Shown one piece after another: positions 28,214-37,645 of a stretch of DNA of 64,000 bases. A program made the position numbers and the translations under genes. Within the stretch, counting starts at the first letter, position 1, and every line of letters starts with the position of its first letter. The stretch is from NCBI GenBank assembly GCA_036490175.1, contig DASXEJ010000122.1, positions 1 through 64,000 of the forward strand. The letters run 5' to 3'. The notes beneath the pieces were generated by a model. It was not told the origin of the DNA, ran no database searches, and saw only the letters and a program-made list of their open reading frames with translations. This DNA comes from Pirellulales bacterium (lineage in GTDB: Bacteria > Planctomycetota > Planctomycetia > Pirellulales > JACPPG01).

Positions 28214-28335
28214 CGTTCTCGGGGAGTTGCTATGGCAGGCAGACCGGCAGAGCCCACGCGGCGGGCGGATCACCAGCTGCGCACGTAAAGCATCGTTAGC
28301 ATAGCTCCCAGGACCAGTGGTTGCCTGGGCCCGAA

Positions 28336-29169
28336 CTAGTTGGTCTGCGCGGCCGGATTCTGCGCGAGTTGCCCAAGCTTGACTGCCTCGGCCGCCGCAA
28401 TGCATACCCGGCGAATGCCGCTCGCCCGGCCAGTCGACTCGTCGACGTCCACAATCGAGCCGCATAGCCGCGGGTCGCCCGAGGCGACCTCAAAATGCGT
28501 AGGCAAAAACGTGCGTGTCGTCTCCAGCACGCGGTCGATGCGCCGTCCAAGAATGCTTTCATACGGGCCCGTCATGCCGACATCGCACTGAAAGGCCGTC
28601 CCGCCGGGGAGGATTTGCTCGTCAGCCGTTGGCACGTGGGTATGCGTGCCCAACACCGCCGACACGCGACCGTCCAAATAGCGCCCCAACAGCTGCTTGT
28701 CGCTAGTGGCCTCGGCGTGGCAATCGAGCACCACCACCTTGACCGTCTCTGGCAAGTGAGACAACACGCGATCGGCCGCGGTGAACGGACAATCGACCGG
28801 ACGCATGAAGACGCGCCCCAGCAAGCTGAACACAGCCACTTCGACACCATTGCGCGCTTTGACGACGGCAAACTCGTGGCCCGCCGCCTCGGCCGGATAG
28901 TTGGCCGGCTTGACGATGTTCGATTCCTGGTCCAACAACGGCGCAATTTCCTGCCGCCGATAGATGTGGTCGCCCAGCGTGATGCAATCCACGCCGGCCC
29001 GGATCAACTCGCGATAAATGGCGGGCGTTATGCCCGACCCGCCGGCCGCGTTCTCGCCGTTCGCCACGACGAAATCGAGGCCTTCGCGAATGATAAGTCC
29101 CGGCAGCGCCTGCACAATGATGCTGCGCCCAGGCTTTCCGACGACATCTCCGATTAGCAGAATGCGCAC
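28336..29169 (-). CDS. ymdB: YmdB-family metallophosphoesterase
   Basis: A 277-residue metallophosphoesterase of the YmdB type (cyclic-nucleotide phosphodiesterase in Bacillus, linked to RNase Y). Metal-binding motifs are IGDVVGKPGR, NGENAAGG, TLGDHIY, CHAEATSDK and GTHTHVPTAD, all intact. It starts 19 bases after the rny stop, so it is very probably cotranscribed with rny, the same pairing seen in Firmicutes. Confidence 0.93.
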   Translation of the reverse strand: MRILLIGDVVGKPGRSIIVQALPGLIIREGLDFVVANGENAAGGSGITPAIYRELIRAGVDCITLGDHIYRRQEIAPLLDQESNIVKPANYPAEAAGHEFAVVKARNGVEVAVFSLLGRVFMRPVDCPFTAADRVLSHLPETVKVVVLDCHAEATSDKQLLGRYLDGRVSAVLGTHTHVPTADEQILPGGTAFQCDVGMTGPYESILGRRIDRVLETTRTFLPTHFEVASGDPRLCGSIVDVDESTGRASGIRRVCIAAAEAVKLGQLAQNPAAQTN

Positions 29170-29188
29170 GGCCGAAAATCCTTGGATG

Positions 29189-30748
29189 CTAACGTGCCAC
29201 TTCGGTGAATCGCGATTCGCGTAGTACGGTTACCTTGATTTCGCCGGGATATGTCAGCTGCTCCTCAAACGCCTTGGCGATGTCGTGGCAGATCTTGGCT
29301 GCCGAGTCGTCGGTAGTGTCCTTGGCGCTGGCCAGCACGCGCAACTCGCGTCCCGCTTGAATGGCGAAGGCGTGATCGACCCCCGGGAAACCGCAGGCAA
29401 TCGTTTCCAGCTCTTCCATACGCTTGATGTACCGTTCGAGCGTTTCCCGACGGGCACCTGGGCGCGATGCGCTGCAGGCATCGGCCGCCGCCACCAACAC
29501 GGTATAAGGATTGTCGATCCGCAGATCGTCGTGATGACCTAGAGCGGCATGTACGACCTCGGGCCGTTCATTGTGACGCTTGAGGATGTCGGCGCCGATC
29601 TTGGGATGCCCCCCCTCGGCTTCGTGATCCGCCGCCTTGCCGATGTCGTGCAACAGGCCGCAGCGCCGCGCCAACCGGCCGTCTAGGCCGATTTCCTCGG
29701 CCATCATGCCCGTCAAGAACGCCACTTCGATCGAATGCCGCAGCACGTTCTGGCTGTAGCTGGTGCGAAATCGGAGCCGCCCCAGCAGATGGATGATCTT
29801 GGGGTGCAAGCCCGGAACGTCGGCCTCTTGAGCCGCCTCCTCGCCGAGCTGCTGCAGGTGCTTTTCCAGCTCGGTCTGCGTCTCGGCGACGATTTCCTCG
29901 ATCCGCGTGGGATGGATCCGTCCGTCGGCGATCAGCTTGCTAAGCGAGATGCGGGCCACCTCGCGGCGCACCATGTCGAAGCCGCTGACGATCACCACGC
30001 CCGGCGTGTCATCGATAATGACGTCCACGCCCGTCGCTTTCTCGAAGGCGCGGATGTTGCGTCCCTCGCGACCGATGATGCGTCCCTTCATATCGTCGTT
30101 GGGGATGTCGACGGTGCTGGTAGTGGTCTCGGCCGTATGTGCCGCGGCATAGCGCTGCAATGCGGTGATCATGATGTCGCGAGATTTCTCCTCGCAGACT
30201 TCGGCCATGTGCCGCTCATGCTTCATGATCAGCGCCCCGGACTCGTGCTGCAGCTCGCTATCGAGCCGCTCGAGCAAGCGCCGGGTGGCCTCCTCTTTGG
30301 AAAGCCCCGAAACCTGGTGCAATGTCTGGCGCTGCAGGTCGAGCACTTTGCCTAGTTCCTCATTTCGGCGGTTCGTCTCCTCGATGCGTTCGGCCAGTTT
30401 GCGTTGGTTGCCCTCGACCATTTTTTCCTGCTTGCGCAGTTGGTCGGTCTGTTGGTCGAGCGTGTCTTGTCGCTTGTCGAGCATGCGATCGCGTTCGTGC
30501 AGTTCCTGGCGCACGATGCTCAGTTCTTTTTCCCCTTCGGCCTTGGTGTGAATGGCCAATTCCTTGGCCTCGAGCTCGGCCTCTTTGCGGCGGTTTTCGA
30601 CGTCGCGATTGGCACGCTCGATGATCTCGGCCGCGCGTTTCTCCGCGTCCGTGTGGCGAAGGTAATCCAGTAGCTTGACCGCCACCAAGGTCATGATCGC
30701 GGCGCCACCCGCGGTGACTAGCACAAGCAAAGCAGTAGACGAATCCAC
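29189..30748 (-). CDS. rny: Ribonuclease Y
   Basis: Membrane-anchored endoribonuclease that starts mRNA decay. It has an N-terminal membrane segment (about residues 4-27), a long charged coiled coil (to about 190), a KH domain ([21 protein letters not shown]) and an HD domain with HD in [10 protein letters not shown] plus [13 protein letters not shown] chose the GTG at 30748, which follows GGGGGAG by about 6 bases and gives [14 protein letters not shown], 519 residues, the family length. ymdB follows directly. Confidence 0.95.
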   Translation of the reverse strand: MDSSTALLVLVTAGGAAIMTLVAVKLLDYLRHTDAEKRAAEIIERANRDVENRRKEAELEAKELAIHTKAEGEKELSIVRQELHERDRMLDKRQDTLDQQTDQLRKQEKMVEGNQRKLAERIEETNRRNEELGKVLDLQRQTLHQVSGLSKEEATRRLLERLDSELQHESGALIMKHERHMAEVCEEKSRDIMITALQRYAAAHTAETTTSTVDIPNDDMKGRIIGREGRNIRAFEKATGVDVIIDDTPGVVIVSGFDMVRREVARISLSKLIADGRIHPTRIEEIVAETQTELEKHLQQLGEEAAQEADVPGLHPKIIHLLGRLRFRTSYSQNVLRHSIEVAFLTGMMAEEIGLDGRLARRCGLLHDIGKAADHEAEGGHPKIGADILKRHNERPEVVHAALGHHDDLRIDNPYTVLVAAADACSASRPGARRETLERYIKRMEELETIACGFPGVDHAFAIQAGRELRVLASAKDTTDDSAAKICHDIAKAFEEQLTYPGEIKVTVLRESRFTEVAR

Positions 30749-31587
30749 GTTGAACTCCCCCTCAGCAAAAAATGAACGCCGCGAGGCGTGACCGATCACG
30801 CGCACGACGATTGGCCCGAAGATTGGCTCAGGCGCAAGGCCGGCCAAGGGGAAGCGCGCCAAGAAGCGGTCGATGACGACCGTCTACGGCTGGCGAGAAC
30901 CAGATAGGCGCTAATGCGAAGAAGAACCGACCAGCGTTTTTCAGCGACGATCGTTAGGGGGTTCGATCGCTGATCGACCGCTCGACCAGCGCACCTTCCC
31001 CGGTGGCGGCACGCTATGCCGCCAAAATCGCGCATCAACACTGCAAACCACGGTGACCATCGTCATCCAGTCGGCTGTCGGAAGCTGAAAGCCAAGGCAC
31101 GGGCTGGGGTCAGTCCCACGAGGGGTCTGACGAGGTGGCCGTGCTAACTCGACTTGGGGGGCCTTCTTGCCTTCGCCGTTCGGGAGCAATCCCAGCAGCT
31201 GTTGCAAGATAATGATCAGTAGGTGCATCGTTTCGGCCTGCTCCGAGAGTGACTGGTTCTTCCCACGTCAGGCAGATCCAGTTGCAAACTCGCTATAACT
31301 TCCCTTGGCAGACGCTCACTAGGATGAGCCGCCGCCGCGGTACAAACTCGCCAGCGGAAATCACATTTTGGCAGGTTGCTGGCATGTCGGCCCGCGGACA
31401 ACCACGATAAAAACCGTGGCCAAATGGCGGGAACTCGCTGCCGGTCCTGGACTTGTAATACTAACAGAGTCTGAACAGTCTGCAACCATTTTGGAATGTG
31501 CCGCGCACGGGGCAGCATGCCATGACCGATGGACCCACGGCCGAGGCACGGTAAGACGCTGCCAGCACCCCCAACTTCTCAGAAATC
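30749..31587. other. Long region without a supported gene
   Basis: About 840 bases between divergent rny and tilS. A minus-strand frame at 30941-31228 (95 residues, starting MHLLIIILQQLL) is the best candidate gene, but its composition turns basic and proline-rich, and it has only a weak ribosome-binding site, so I do not call it. Promoters for rny and tilS should be here; none is clear. No tRNA or known structured RNA was recognised. Confidence 0.5.
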
Positions 31588-32685
31588 ATGCGGCAACTTG
31601 AACACTCTTTTGCCCAGGCTTGGCCCAGCCCGCGGTGGCATGACGTCACCGTCCTGCTGGCCGTGTCGGGCGGGCCCGATAGCGTGGCCCTGGCCCGGGC
31701 TGTGGCCGCCCTGAGCCCGTCCTCCAGCGGCAGGATCCTGGTGGCTCACTATAATCATGCCCTGCGCGGCGAGCGGTCCGACGCCGATGAACGCTTCGTC
31801 GTCGAATTGTCCCAACAGCTCGGCTGGCAATGTCATGTTGGTCGTGCCCAAAGCGGCGTGACGCCTGTGAGCCGCTCCGCAGCCGACGAACATCGACCTA
31901 TGCCCGGCGCGGATGCCGTCGACGTCGGTTCCGACTCGCTGGTACAGCGGACGCATGCCCTATCAAGCAGCGAAGAATACTCCCGCACCGCGCGGTACGA
32001 CTTTCTGAAAGCTACCGCCCAACAAGTCGGAGCGCGCTATGTAGTCACGGCGCATACGGCCGACGATCAGGCCGAAACCGTGCTCCACCATATTGTGCGC
32101 GGAACAGGATTGACTGGTCTGGCAGGAATGTCCCACGCACGCGAGCTAATACTCGGTATCGCGCTGGTGCGACCATTGTTGGCCGTGCGGCGTGCTGAGG
32201 TGTTGGCCTATCTGCAGGACCTAGGCCAGGACTATCGCGTGGATGACTCCAACGTCGATCGGGGTTATACGCGCAATCGACTACGCCACGATTTGCTGCC
32301 GCAATTAACGGCCCAATACAACCCGCGGATCGTGGACTCGCTATTGCGTCTGGCGGCACTCGCGGGTGGAGCGCAGGCGGCACTCGAACCGCAAACGGCT
32401 GCCCTTATGGAGCAATGCGTCGCCGCTACGGACAAATCGCAACTGCTGATCGCCACGGGCCCTCTCACCTGCGCGCACCGCTATCTGGTCCGCGAGGCGC
32501 TGATTGCCGCCTGGCGAATCCAGGGCTGGCCAATGCAGGCCATGGGCTACGAGCAATGGGAGTTGCTGGCCACTCTCGCGACAGATCCCGTCACACCTGG
32601 CAACGGGTTAAAGCGAGTGCTTCCTGGCGAGATTGTCGCAGAACGCTCCGGCAATCATCTGATTCTGAGTCGACCATCCCCTTAG
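31588..32685 (+). CDS. tilS: tRNA(Ile)-lysidine synthase
   Basis: PP-loop ATPase that converts C34 to lysidine in tRNA-Ile(CAU), required to read AUA. The PP-loop is LLAVSGGPDSVALA near residue 24; further motifs are HYNHALRG, RYDFLKATA, TAHTADDQAET and VDDSNVDRGYTRNRLRH. A segment of about 40 residues between the HVGR strand and EYSRTARYDFL is longer than usual. The C-terminal TilS domain is short. The gene stands upstream of an acetyltransferase on the same strand. Confidence 0.95.
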   Translation: MRQLEHSFAQAWPSPRWHDVTVLLAVSGGPDSVALARAVAALSPSSSGRILVAHYNHALRGERSDADERFVVELSQQLGWQCHVGRAQSGVTPVSRSAADEHRPMPGADAVDVGSDSLVQRTHALSSSEEYSRTARYDFLKATAQQVGARYVVTAHTADDQAETVLHHIVRGTGLTGLAGMSHARELILGIALVRPLLAVRRAEVLAYLQDLGQDYRVDDSNVDRGYTRNRLRHDLLPQLTAQYNPRIVDSLLRLAALAGGAQAALEPQTAALMEQCVAATDKSQLLIATGPLTCAHRYLVREALIAAWRIQGWPMQAMGYEQWELLATLATDPVTPGNGLKRVLPGEIVAERSGNHLILSRPSP

Positions 32686-32837
32686 AACTATCGGAGTCTG
32701 GCGTTGAGGCTGCCGTCGACCTACCCCATATACGTTCCCGCGTGAACCGCTTGCCGGTCTGCCGTGTCTTTCGCGCGATAAGCAGCACGTCAGCGACCCG
32801 CACGTTTCTCGATTTCCCTCCGCGGCCAATTGCGCCT

Positions 32838-33755
32838 ATGCCGATCACGATCCGTCCGCTCGTCGAGATTGACTTGCCCGTGGCTGACCGCATCCTGCAA
32901 GCGGCCTTTGGGCGCAATCAAAGTTTCGTGGAAATGCTGCAGCTTAACGGGGCCGCGCAGCCGGGAAATCAACTGGTCGCTGTTCGCGCCGGACAGGTCG
33001 TCGGTACCGTGGGCGCCGTCAACTTCGGCCAGTTCGCCTACATAGCCTTGATGGGCGTTGATCCTGCGCAACAGGGTCGTGGCATCGCGCGGCGCTTGAT
33101 GGAGCACGTATTGGCACGGCTCGACGATCACGGCTGCCCGATTGTGCTGCTGGATGCCACGGACGTCGGCGCTGTGCTGTACGAAAAGCTCGGCTTTGCC
33201 GACGATTCGAGCGCCTATGAATTCGAAGGAGACAATTCGCTCGCTAGCAATGTCGCGTCCACGCTTGGCTCGCAGCGTGGCCCGGACTCGATTCGCGCGA
33301 AGGATTCGTCGTTGTCGACGGCGACGCGAAATCTAGGTGTCGCGCGCATGACCGATGCCGATCTGGTCGAGGTCATCGAATTCGATTTACCGAGGTTCGG
33401 AGCCGATCGGGGCCAGGTCTTGCAAATCCTGCTGAACGAGTTCCCTGAGCGGGCCTTTGTCTGCCGAGACGTCACGGGCCAGGTCACCGGATACTTGTTC
33501 GCCCGCACGGTCCTGGGACCCTGGGTGGCCGCGAATGCCGCGACCGCCGAAGACCTGCTGGCTGTTGCCCGCACGCTGCCCTCGCCGGAACCGCTACGCG
33601 TGCTCGTGCCACGATCGAACCATGCTGCTTGCGATCTGCTGGCGCGGAACGGCCTGCATTCGATTCGAAAACTTCGGCACATGCGGCGTGGTGGCACCGT
33701 ACCCCCGGGCAGGCCAGAGTGCCTGTTCGGACAAGTGAGCTTTGGCTTGGGCTAA
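32838..33755 (+). CDS. GNAT acetyltransferase, two-domain
   Basis: A 305-residue protein. The N-terminal GNAT domain (about 1-130) has the acetyl-CoA loop VDPAQQGRGIARRLMEHVL and the LYEKLGF element. The C-terminal half (from RNLGVARMTDADLVE) resembles the Acetyltransf_18 domain, with LVPRSNHAACDLLARNGL at its end. The frame is open far upstream into the tilS end, but MPITIRPLVEID is the natural N-terminus. Substrate unknown. It may be cotranscribed with tilS (152-base gap). Confidence 0.88.
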   Translation: MPITIRPLVEIDLPVADRILQAAFGRNQSFVEMLQLNGAAQPGNQLVAVRAGQVVGTVGAVNFGQFAYIALMGVDPAQQGRGIARRLMEHVLARLDDHGCPIVLLDATDVGAVLYEKLGFADDSSAYEFEGDNSLASNVASTLGSQRGPDSIRAKDSSLSTATRNLGVARMTDADLVEVIEFDLPRFGADRGQVLQILLNEFPERAFVCRDVTGQVTGYLFARTVLGPWVAANAATAEDLLAVARTLPSPEPLRVLVPRSNHAACDLLARNGLHSIRKLRHMRRGGTVPPGRPECLFGQVSFGLG

Positions 33756-33927
33756 ACCGGAATCGCGGTCCTCTGACCAGATGATCGTGCCGCGTGTGCG
33801 TGACGATCCAAAACCGCTTTAGATCTGGCCGATTTTGCCGCCAGATTGGCGAGCATTCTCAGATAGTGTTCGCCAGGTATGAAGCGCCTTGGATCGACGC
33901 GCGATGGCAGATTCGACCTTCACCAAC

Positions 33928-33963
33928 AAAAAAAGTCTGCCCGGGATTGCTCCCGGGCAGACT
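33928..33963 (-). terminator. Intrinsic terminator of the Cys-rich gene
   Basis: On the minus strand AGTCTGCCCGGGA... forms a near-perfect 13-bp stem with its 3' arm (33963-33934), followed by six T. It lies 36 bases after the Cys-rich stop. Confidence 0.93.
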
Positions 33964-33998
33964 TCAGGGTTCACACACAACCGCCAATTATATGCGGC

Positions 33999-34733
33999 TT
34001 AGTTGCGACGAGCGACCGAGCTGGTCTGGACGATCCGACGCTTGCCCTGCACCGAAGCCGATTGATCGGCAACTGGAGGAGCGGGGGGGACGTCGCTGCC
34101 CGAATCAGCCGCGGCGCCACCGCCACAGCTGTTGCAGCCACCGGCACAGCCGTTGTTGTCACCGCAGCAGCTGTTGCAGCTGTTGCAGCTCGAGCAGCTG
34201 TTGCAGCACGACTTCTTGCAGTGGAACAGGCCACTGAACAAGCCGCAGTGCTTTTTCTTGCAGCAGCCGCTGTTGCAGCTGTTGCAGGCCGGAGCCTCGC
34301 AGCAGGTGGGCTCAGCAGCACAGCAAGCCGGTTCGCAAGCGGGAGCTGCACAGCAGGTCGGCTCGCAAGCCGGGGCGCAGCAGCTCTTCTTGCAGCTATG
34401 GCAACCACCAAACAGGCCATGGCAACCACCGAACAGGCCGCAGTGCTTTTTCTTGCAGCAGCCGGTGTTGCAGCTATTGCAGCTGTCGCAGGCCGAAGCT
34501 TCGCAGCATGTCGGTTCAGCGGCACAGCAAGTTGGCGCAGCAGCACAGCACGTGGGCTCAGCGGCACAGCAGGACGGTTCGGCGTCACAGCACGAAGCTT
34601 CGCAGCAGCTGTTGCAGCCGCCGCATCCGCCCGAAGAGGCGCCGAGCAAGCGATCCAGAAGCTCGAAGCCAAAGCTCTGGCTACACAAGCCTACGCTAAC
34701 GACGAGCGCTCCAAAAAGCATGTTCCATTTCAT
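33999..34733 (-). CDS. Exported Cys-rich repeat protein
   Basis: A 244-residue protein with a signal peptide (to about residue 22, GLCSQSFG) and a mature part in which about one residue in five is Cys (some 50 in all). Repeats of EPTCCAA type, NSC tripeptides and two copies of GCCKKKHCGLF fill most of it; the C-terminal 40 residues are ordinary and end in RRIVQTSSVARRN. Export plus this density suggests a disulfide-linked or metal-binding envelope protein; that is inference. GGAGA lies 8 bases before the ATG, and a strong terminator follows. Plus-strand frames here are mirror artefacts. Confidence 0.8.
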   Translation of the reverse strand: MKWNMLFGALVVSVGLCSQSFGFELLDRLLGASSGGCGGCNSCCEASCCDAEPSCCAAEPTCCAAAPTCCAAEPTCCEASACDSCNSCNTGCCKKKHCGLFGGCHGLFGGCHSCKKSCCAPACEPTCCAAPACEPACCAAEPTCCEAPACNSCNSGCCKKKHCGLFSGLFHCKKSCCNSCSSCNSCNSCCGDNNGCAGGCNSCGGGAAADSGSDVPPAPPVADQSASVQGKRRIVQTSSVARRN

Positions 34734-35334
34734 CGACCAACGTCTCCTTTGCAACGAACTGAGGGCGGCAGGGCATGCCGTACTGACGAACGCCACGAGC
34801 TACACCGTATTTCAGTCGAGCGAGTGGCTCGCTCTTATCCGTGGGTTGGTTCTGCCTTTGTTGTCGGGGGTAGAACCGGATTGCGGTGGGTACGCTTGGC
34901 GGTCGCAGGAGGGCAGCTTGGGTCGGAACCCGCAGTTCAAACCGTTTTGCATCGAGGGCCGTCGAACCATTCCTTGGCTCGATGTATAACTGGCGGCTGC
35001 TCAATGCCTCCCTGACTTGCCTTTGCGGGCAGGTGTTCCTCGGTGAGGGACAGTGAGGGTATCGGCTGCCCTGAGAAGACGCCTTGAGAGTGCGGAAGTA
35101 ATTTTCAGCAAATGGCTTAACGCTCTTCCTGCGCAAACTTTGCTATGCTGGCAAGGTAGCCAAACCTTGACGATAGTAGCGCCCTGGGACTCGGTTTAAA
35201 GAGCCGCATTTATGGCCCTGGTTTGACGCCGTAGCCGCTGGGTTGACGCTACCGTAAACTGGTAATTGCTATCCACATGGCGATCGCTGGCCACGTTGGT
35301 TCGGTCTGAATTTTCCCCCACAGGACACCGTTAA
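34734..35334. other. Intergenic region between Cys-rich and cupin genes
   Basis: About 600 bases with no supported gene. It should hold divergent promoters; on the plus strand TTGACG at 35243-35248 with TGCTAT at 35267-35272 is a weak candidate. No tRNA or strong hairpin was recognised. Confidence 0.45.
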
Positions 35335-35697
35335 ATGTCGTCGGCCATTGCCCGCCGCTTCGAGGTCGCAGACTTGACCCAGATTCCGCCGATCGACTGT
35401 CCGTGCGGATCGGCACGCCGTGCCTTTGTGGATTTGGAGGACTATCCTGCGACAGTGCATCGCACCGAGATCTCGGCTGACGCGCGGTTGCACTATCACA
35501 AGCGGCTTACCGAGACCTATTACTTCCTCGAATGCACGCCCGCAGCACGCATGCAGCTCGACGAGGAGCTGATTCCCGTGCGGCCGGGGATGTGCGTAGT
35601 TATCCGACCGGGATGTCGGCACCGCGCTGTTGGCCAGATGACGGTGCTGGTGATCTGCACGCCGAAGTTTGACCCGGCCGACGAGTGGTTCGACTGA
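35335..35697 (+). CDS. Cupin-domain protein
   Basis: A 120-residue single-domain cupin. Motif 1 is LHYHKRLTETYYFLE (His-His-Glu metal ligands) and motif 2 VRPGMCVVIRPGCRHRAVG with the last His. No leader, so cytoplasmic. The function of such small cupins ranges from dioxygenase to isomerase or ligand binding; the sequence does not decide. It stands alone between two long spacers. Confidence 0.85.
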   Translation: MSSAIARRFEVADLTQIPPIDCPCGSARRAFVDLEDYPATVHRTEISADARLHYHKRLTETYYFLECTPAARMQLDEELIPVRPGMCVVIRPGCRHRAVGQMTVLVICTPKFDPADEWFD

Positions 35698-36116
35698 CTC
35701 TGCGAGCAGCGTGTTGGGCCGGGTCACATGTGGCGAGCGACCATGCAGAACGTCGCGCATCATGTCGGCCGCAGGCGGACGCCAAGTAGTCTTTCGCATG
35801 GTGCGACGGCCAGGTTCCGAAACCACTCTCAGCCGCAGGCAATATCTAGGGCCTGGCAAGCTGGTCGATCATCGGGCAATCGGGTATGATGTCGGCCGAC
35901 TAGATTCAACCTCCCCCTCGTCGGCGGGGAGGTTGCAACTAGGCAGCTCGAGCCTGGGGTTGCTTTTCGCGGGGGACTCCGTTGGTGATCTGAAGCGGGG
36001 GGTGCGTGGGTTGCCCTCCAGCGATCGCTGCGGTCTGGTCCGCCGACAACAATACAAGAATGAAGCTTCGTTTGAGGGAGCTTCCGGTTGGCATTTGAAG
36101 CGGGGGGAACAACGCC
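35698..36116. other. Leader region of the small basic protein
   Basis: No supported gene. It has a perfect 9-bp hairpin (35908-35916 with 35926-35934, loop of 9) without a T-run. TGAAGCGGGGGG occurs twice, at 35991-36002 and 36096-36107; the second copy is the ribosome-binding site of the next gene. Confidence 0.55.
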
Positions 36117-36407
36117 ATGGCGCGCAAGCTCGTAAATCGAAAAGAATTGCGGAAAGAAAACGACGCGGCCGAAGCCGCTGCGCCGAAGCCGGCGAAAAAG
36201 GCCCCGGCCAAGCGCAAGAGCCGTGCCAAAGCCGCCAAGGACGTGCGACTGAAAGCCTTCTGGGGCGTCTTCAACCAGTCGCTCAAGCGGGTCGCGCTGT
36301 TCGAGTACAGCGAGAAGAAATCGGCCGACAAAAAGGCGGCCGAACTAACGGCCTCGCAAAAGACACCGCACTTTGTCCAACCGGTCAAAGAAGCCATCGC
36401 TGAATAG
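36117..36407 (+). CDS. Small basic protein with Ala/Lys-rich N-terminus
   Basis: A 96-residue protein. The first 40 residues are Lys/Ala/Pro-rich (APKPAKKAPAKRKSRAKAAK), like histone-H1-type tails, and the rest is a short compact segment (LKAFWGVFNQSLKRVALFEYSEKKSADKKAAEL). No leader. A nucleic-acid-binding role is plausible but not shown. A strong CGGGGGG ribosome-binding site precedes the ATG. I do not recognise the family by name. Confidence 0.65.
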   Translation: MARKLVNRKELRKENDAAEAAAPKPAKKAPAKRKSRAKAAKDVRLKAFWGVFNQSLKRVALFEYSEKKSADKKAAELTASQKTPHFVQPVKEAIAE

Positions 36408-36463
36408 TCGGCATCTTTCTGCTGGCCCCTACGATGCTGCCGGCCGAACGGGCTCTTGGCGAG

Positions 36464-37426
36464 CTACTGCGGCGATTGCAGCTCGATTTCTGTGCGAACT
36501 CGGCACGTTGCGCCATACAGGCCGCTGACTACCTGCAACCCAGAGGCGTTGGTGGTGTAAGCCGTGTCCGAGTCGTCTGGTGTCGTCGCGCGGCGTTCGA
36601 TTGGGCCTCGTCGATGGTCGGTTGCCGAACTAAGGTTACGGTACGACGGGCGAGCAGTCCCACTTTGATGAGCCGTGGAGGACACATGGCGTAATCTGAG
36701 CGGTGTCGGCCGCGGAGCCGTACCAGTCTCGCGGCGAATCATCACGAGCAACACTGCTATCTCCTCGTGTACGTCCTGCATCTGGCTGATTACGAGCAGA
36801 TCACCCACCGCAAACGGCTGAATGCTACCGGGGCCGCCATTGTCGTCCCACGAGTCGGGTTGAATCGTGTTCGTAATTAAATTCATAAGCGGTCCCCAGT
36901 TGTGACCGACGCCGATCAGGTCGCTGACGGGGTAGATCTTGGTCGTAAGAATCTCGTCGGCCTTTTCCTTGCTCGTGATCTTCACGACTTCGTCTTGGAT
37001 GACCCAGGTCAGATCGAATTCTTCGAGAATCAGGTCGAGGGCCCCGCGCAAGGATACCCCCCGGACAGATCGCGTTACCGGTGCTTTCTGATCGACGGCG
37101 GCGTCCGCAAGTCCCTTGTTATCGAGTTGCATCGGCACGCCATATCTTGTCGACAGCTGTGCAATGGCATCGTCCAGCTGTGTATTGTGGAAGTCAATCG
37201 AGACGGTCTCTTCGATTGCTTGTCCAAGGCGTTCCTCAACGGCCGTGGCGCGATCGACGCGCAGGACTGCGCGATCGACGCGCGACATAGGTCGAACGAT
37301 TGGTGGCGCCACGGAATTGTCAGTTGCGCCGCGGCCAAGTTGCGCATGAGCCGGTTCGATGCCAGGCTGCGCGAGCAACCAGGCAATGCCCGTGATCGCG
37401 GAGAATATGCGAAGCTTTGTAGGCAT
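36464..37426 (-). CDS. Exported STN/secretin-type domain protein
   Basis: A 320-residue exported protein (leader to about residue 29, cleavage after AHA). Residues about 75-180 form an STN/secretin-N-like domain: VSIDFHNTQLDDAIAQLSTRYGVPMQLD, LRGALDLILEEFDLTWVIQDEVVKITSKE. A second small domain (LLVISQMQDVHEEIAVLLVMI) resembles the secretin N1 repeat. The C-terminal 100 residues are low-complexity. No secretin barrel follows, so this is a periplasmic partner-type protein; planctomycetes have many. Confidence 0.7.
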   Translation of the reverse strand: MPTKLRIFSAITGIAWLLAQPGIEPAHAQLGRGATDNSVAPPIVRPMSRVDRAVLRVDRATAVEERLGQAIEETVSIDFHNTQLDDAIAQLSTRYGVPMQLDNKGLADAAVDQKAPVTRSVRGVSLRGALDLILEEFDLTWVIQDEVVKITSKEKADEILTTKIYPVSDLIGVGHNWGPLMNLITNTIQPDSWDDNGGPGSIQPFAVGDLLVISQMQDVHEEIAVLLVMIRRETGTAPRPTPLRLRHVSSTAHQSGTARPSYRNLSSATDHRRGPIERRATTPDDSDTAYTTNASGLQVVSGLYGATCRVRTEIELQSPQ

Positions 37427-37528
37427 GGTGCCAGCTCCCGAAGATCGGCACGTAGTGAAGGGGCGTGCCTGATTGCCACTGACAATTCTGTCGGGTTATG
37501 CAACAGGGCACGAAGGATGTCGCGGAAA

Positions 37529-37645
37529 TCATTCCCCGTCCGGCGCTGCCGGTGCGGGCGTGGAGATGCCTGCACGCGCCATGCCACCGCCGCCGATTCC
37601 GTTATCAATCACAAGCGCTGCCACTAACGCGAAAGTGCGTGACAT
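37529..37645 (-). CDS. Small ORF, 38 residues, with strong ribosome-binding site
   Basis: A 38-codon frame starts 5 bases after GAAGGAGGGG, the strongest Shine-Dalgarno match in this part of the window. The peptide begins MSRTFALVAALVID, a short hydrophobic run, followed by a Gly stretch and a Pro/Ala tail. It lies 102 bases before the STN-domain gene on the same strand. It may be a small membrane or exported peptide or a leader peptide; no family recognised. Confidence 0.45.
   Translation of the reverse strand: MSRTFALVAALVIDNGIGGGGMARAGISTPAPAAPDGE

Noticed and set aside
30941-31228. 95-residue minus-strand ORF upstream of rny
   Set aside because: Hydrophobic start only; the rest has shadow-like composition and a weak ribosome-binding site. 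Reported as part of the gap, not as a gene.
33879-35015. Plus-strand ORF of 378 residues and a Gln/Leu-rich one at 34132-34989 opposite the Cys-rich gene
   Set aside because: Repeat codons of the Cys-rich gene read in reverse give Gln, Leu and Ala runs; no independent evidence.
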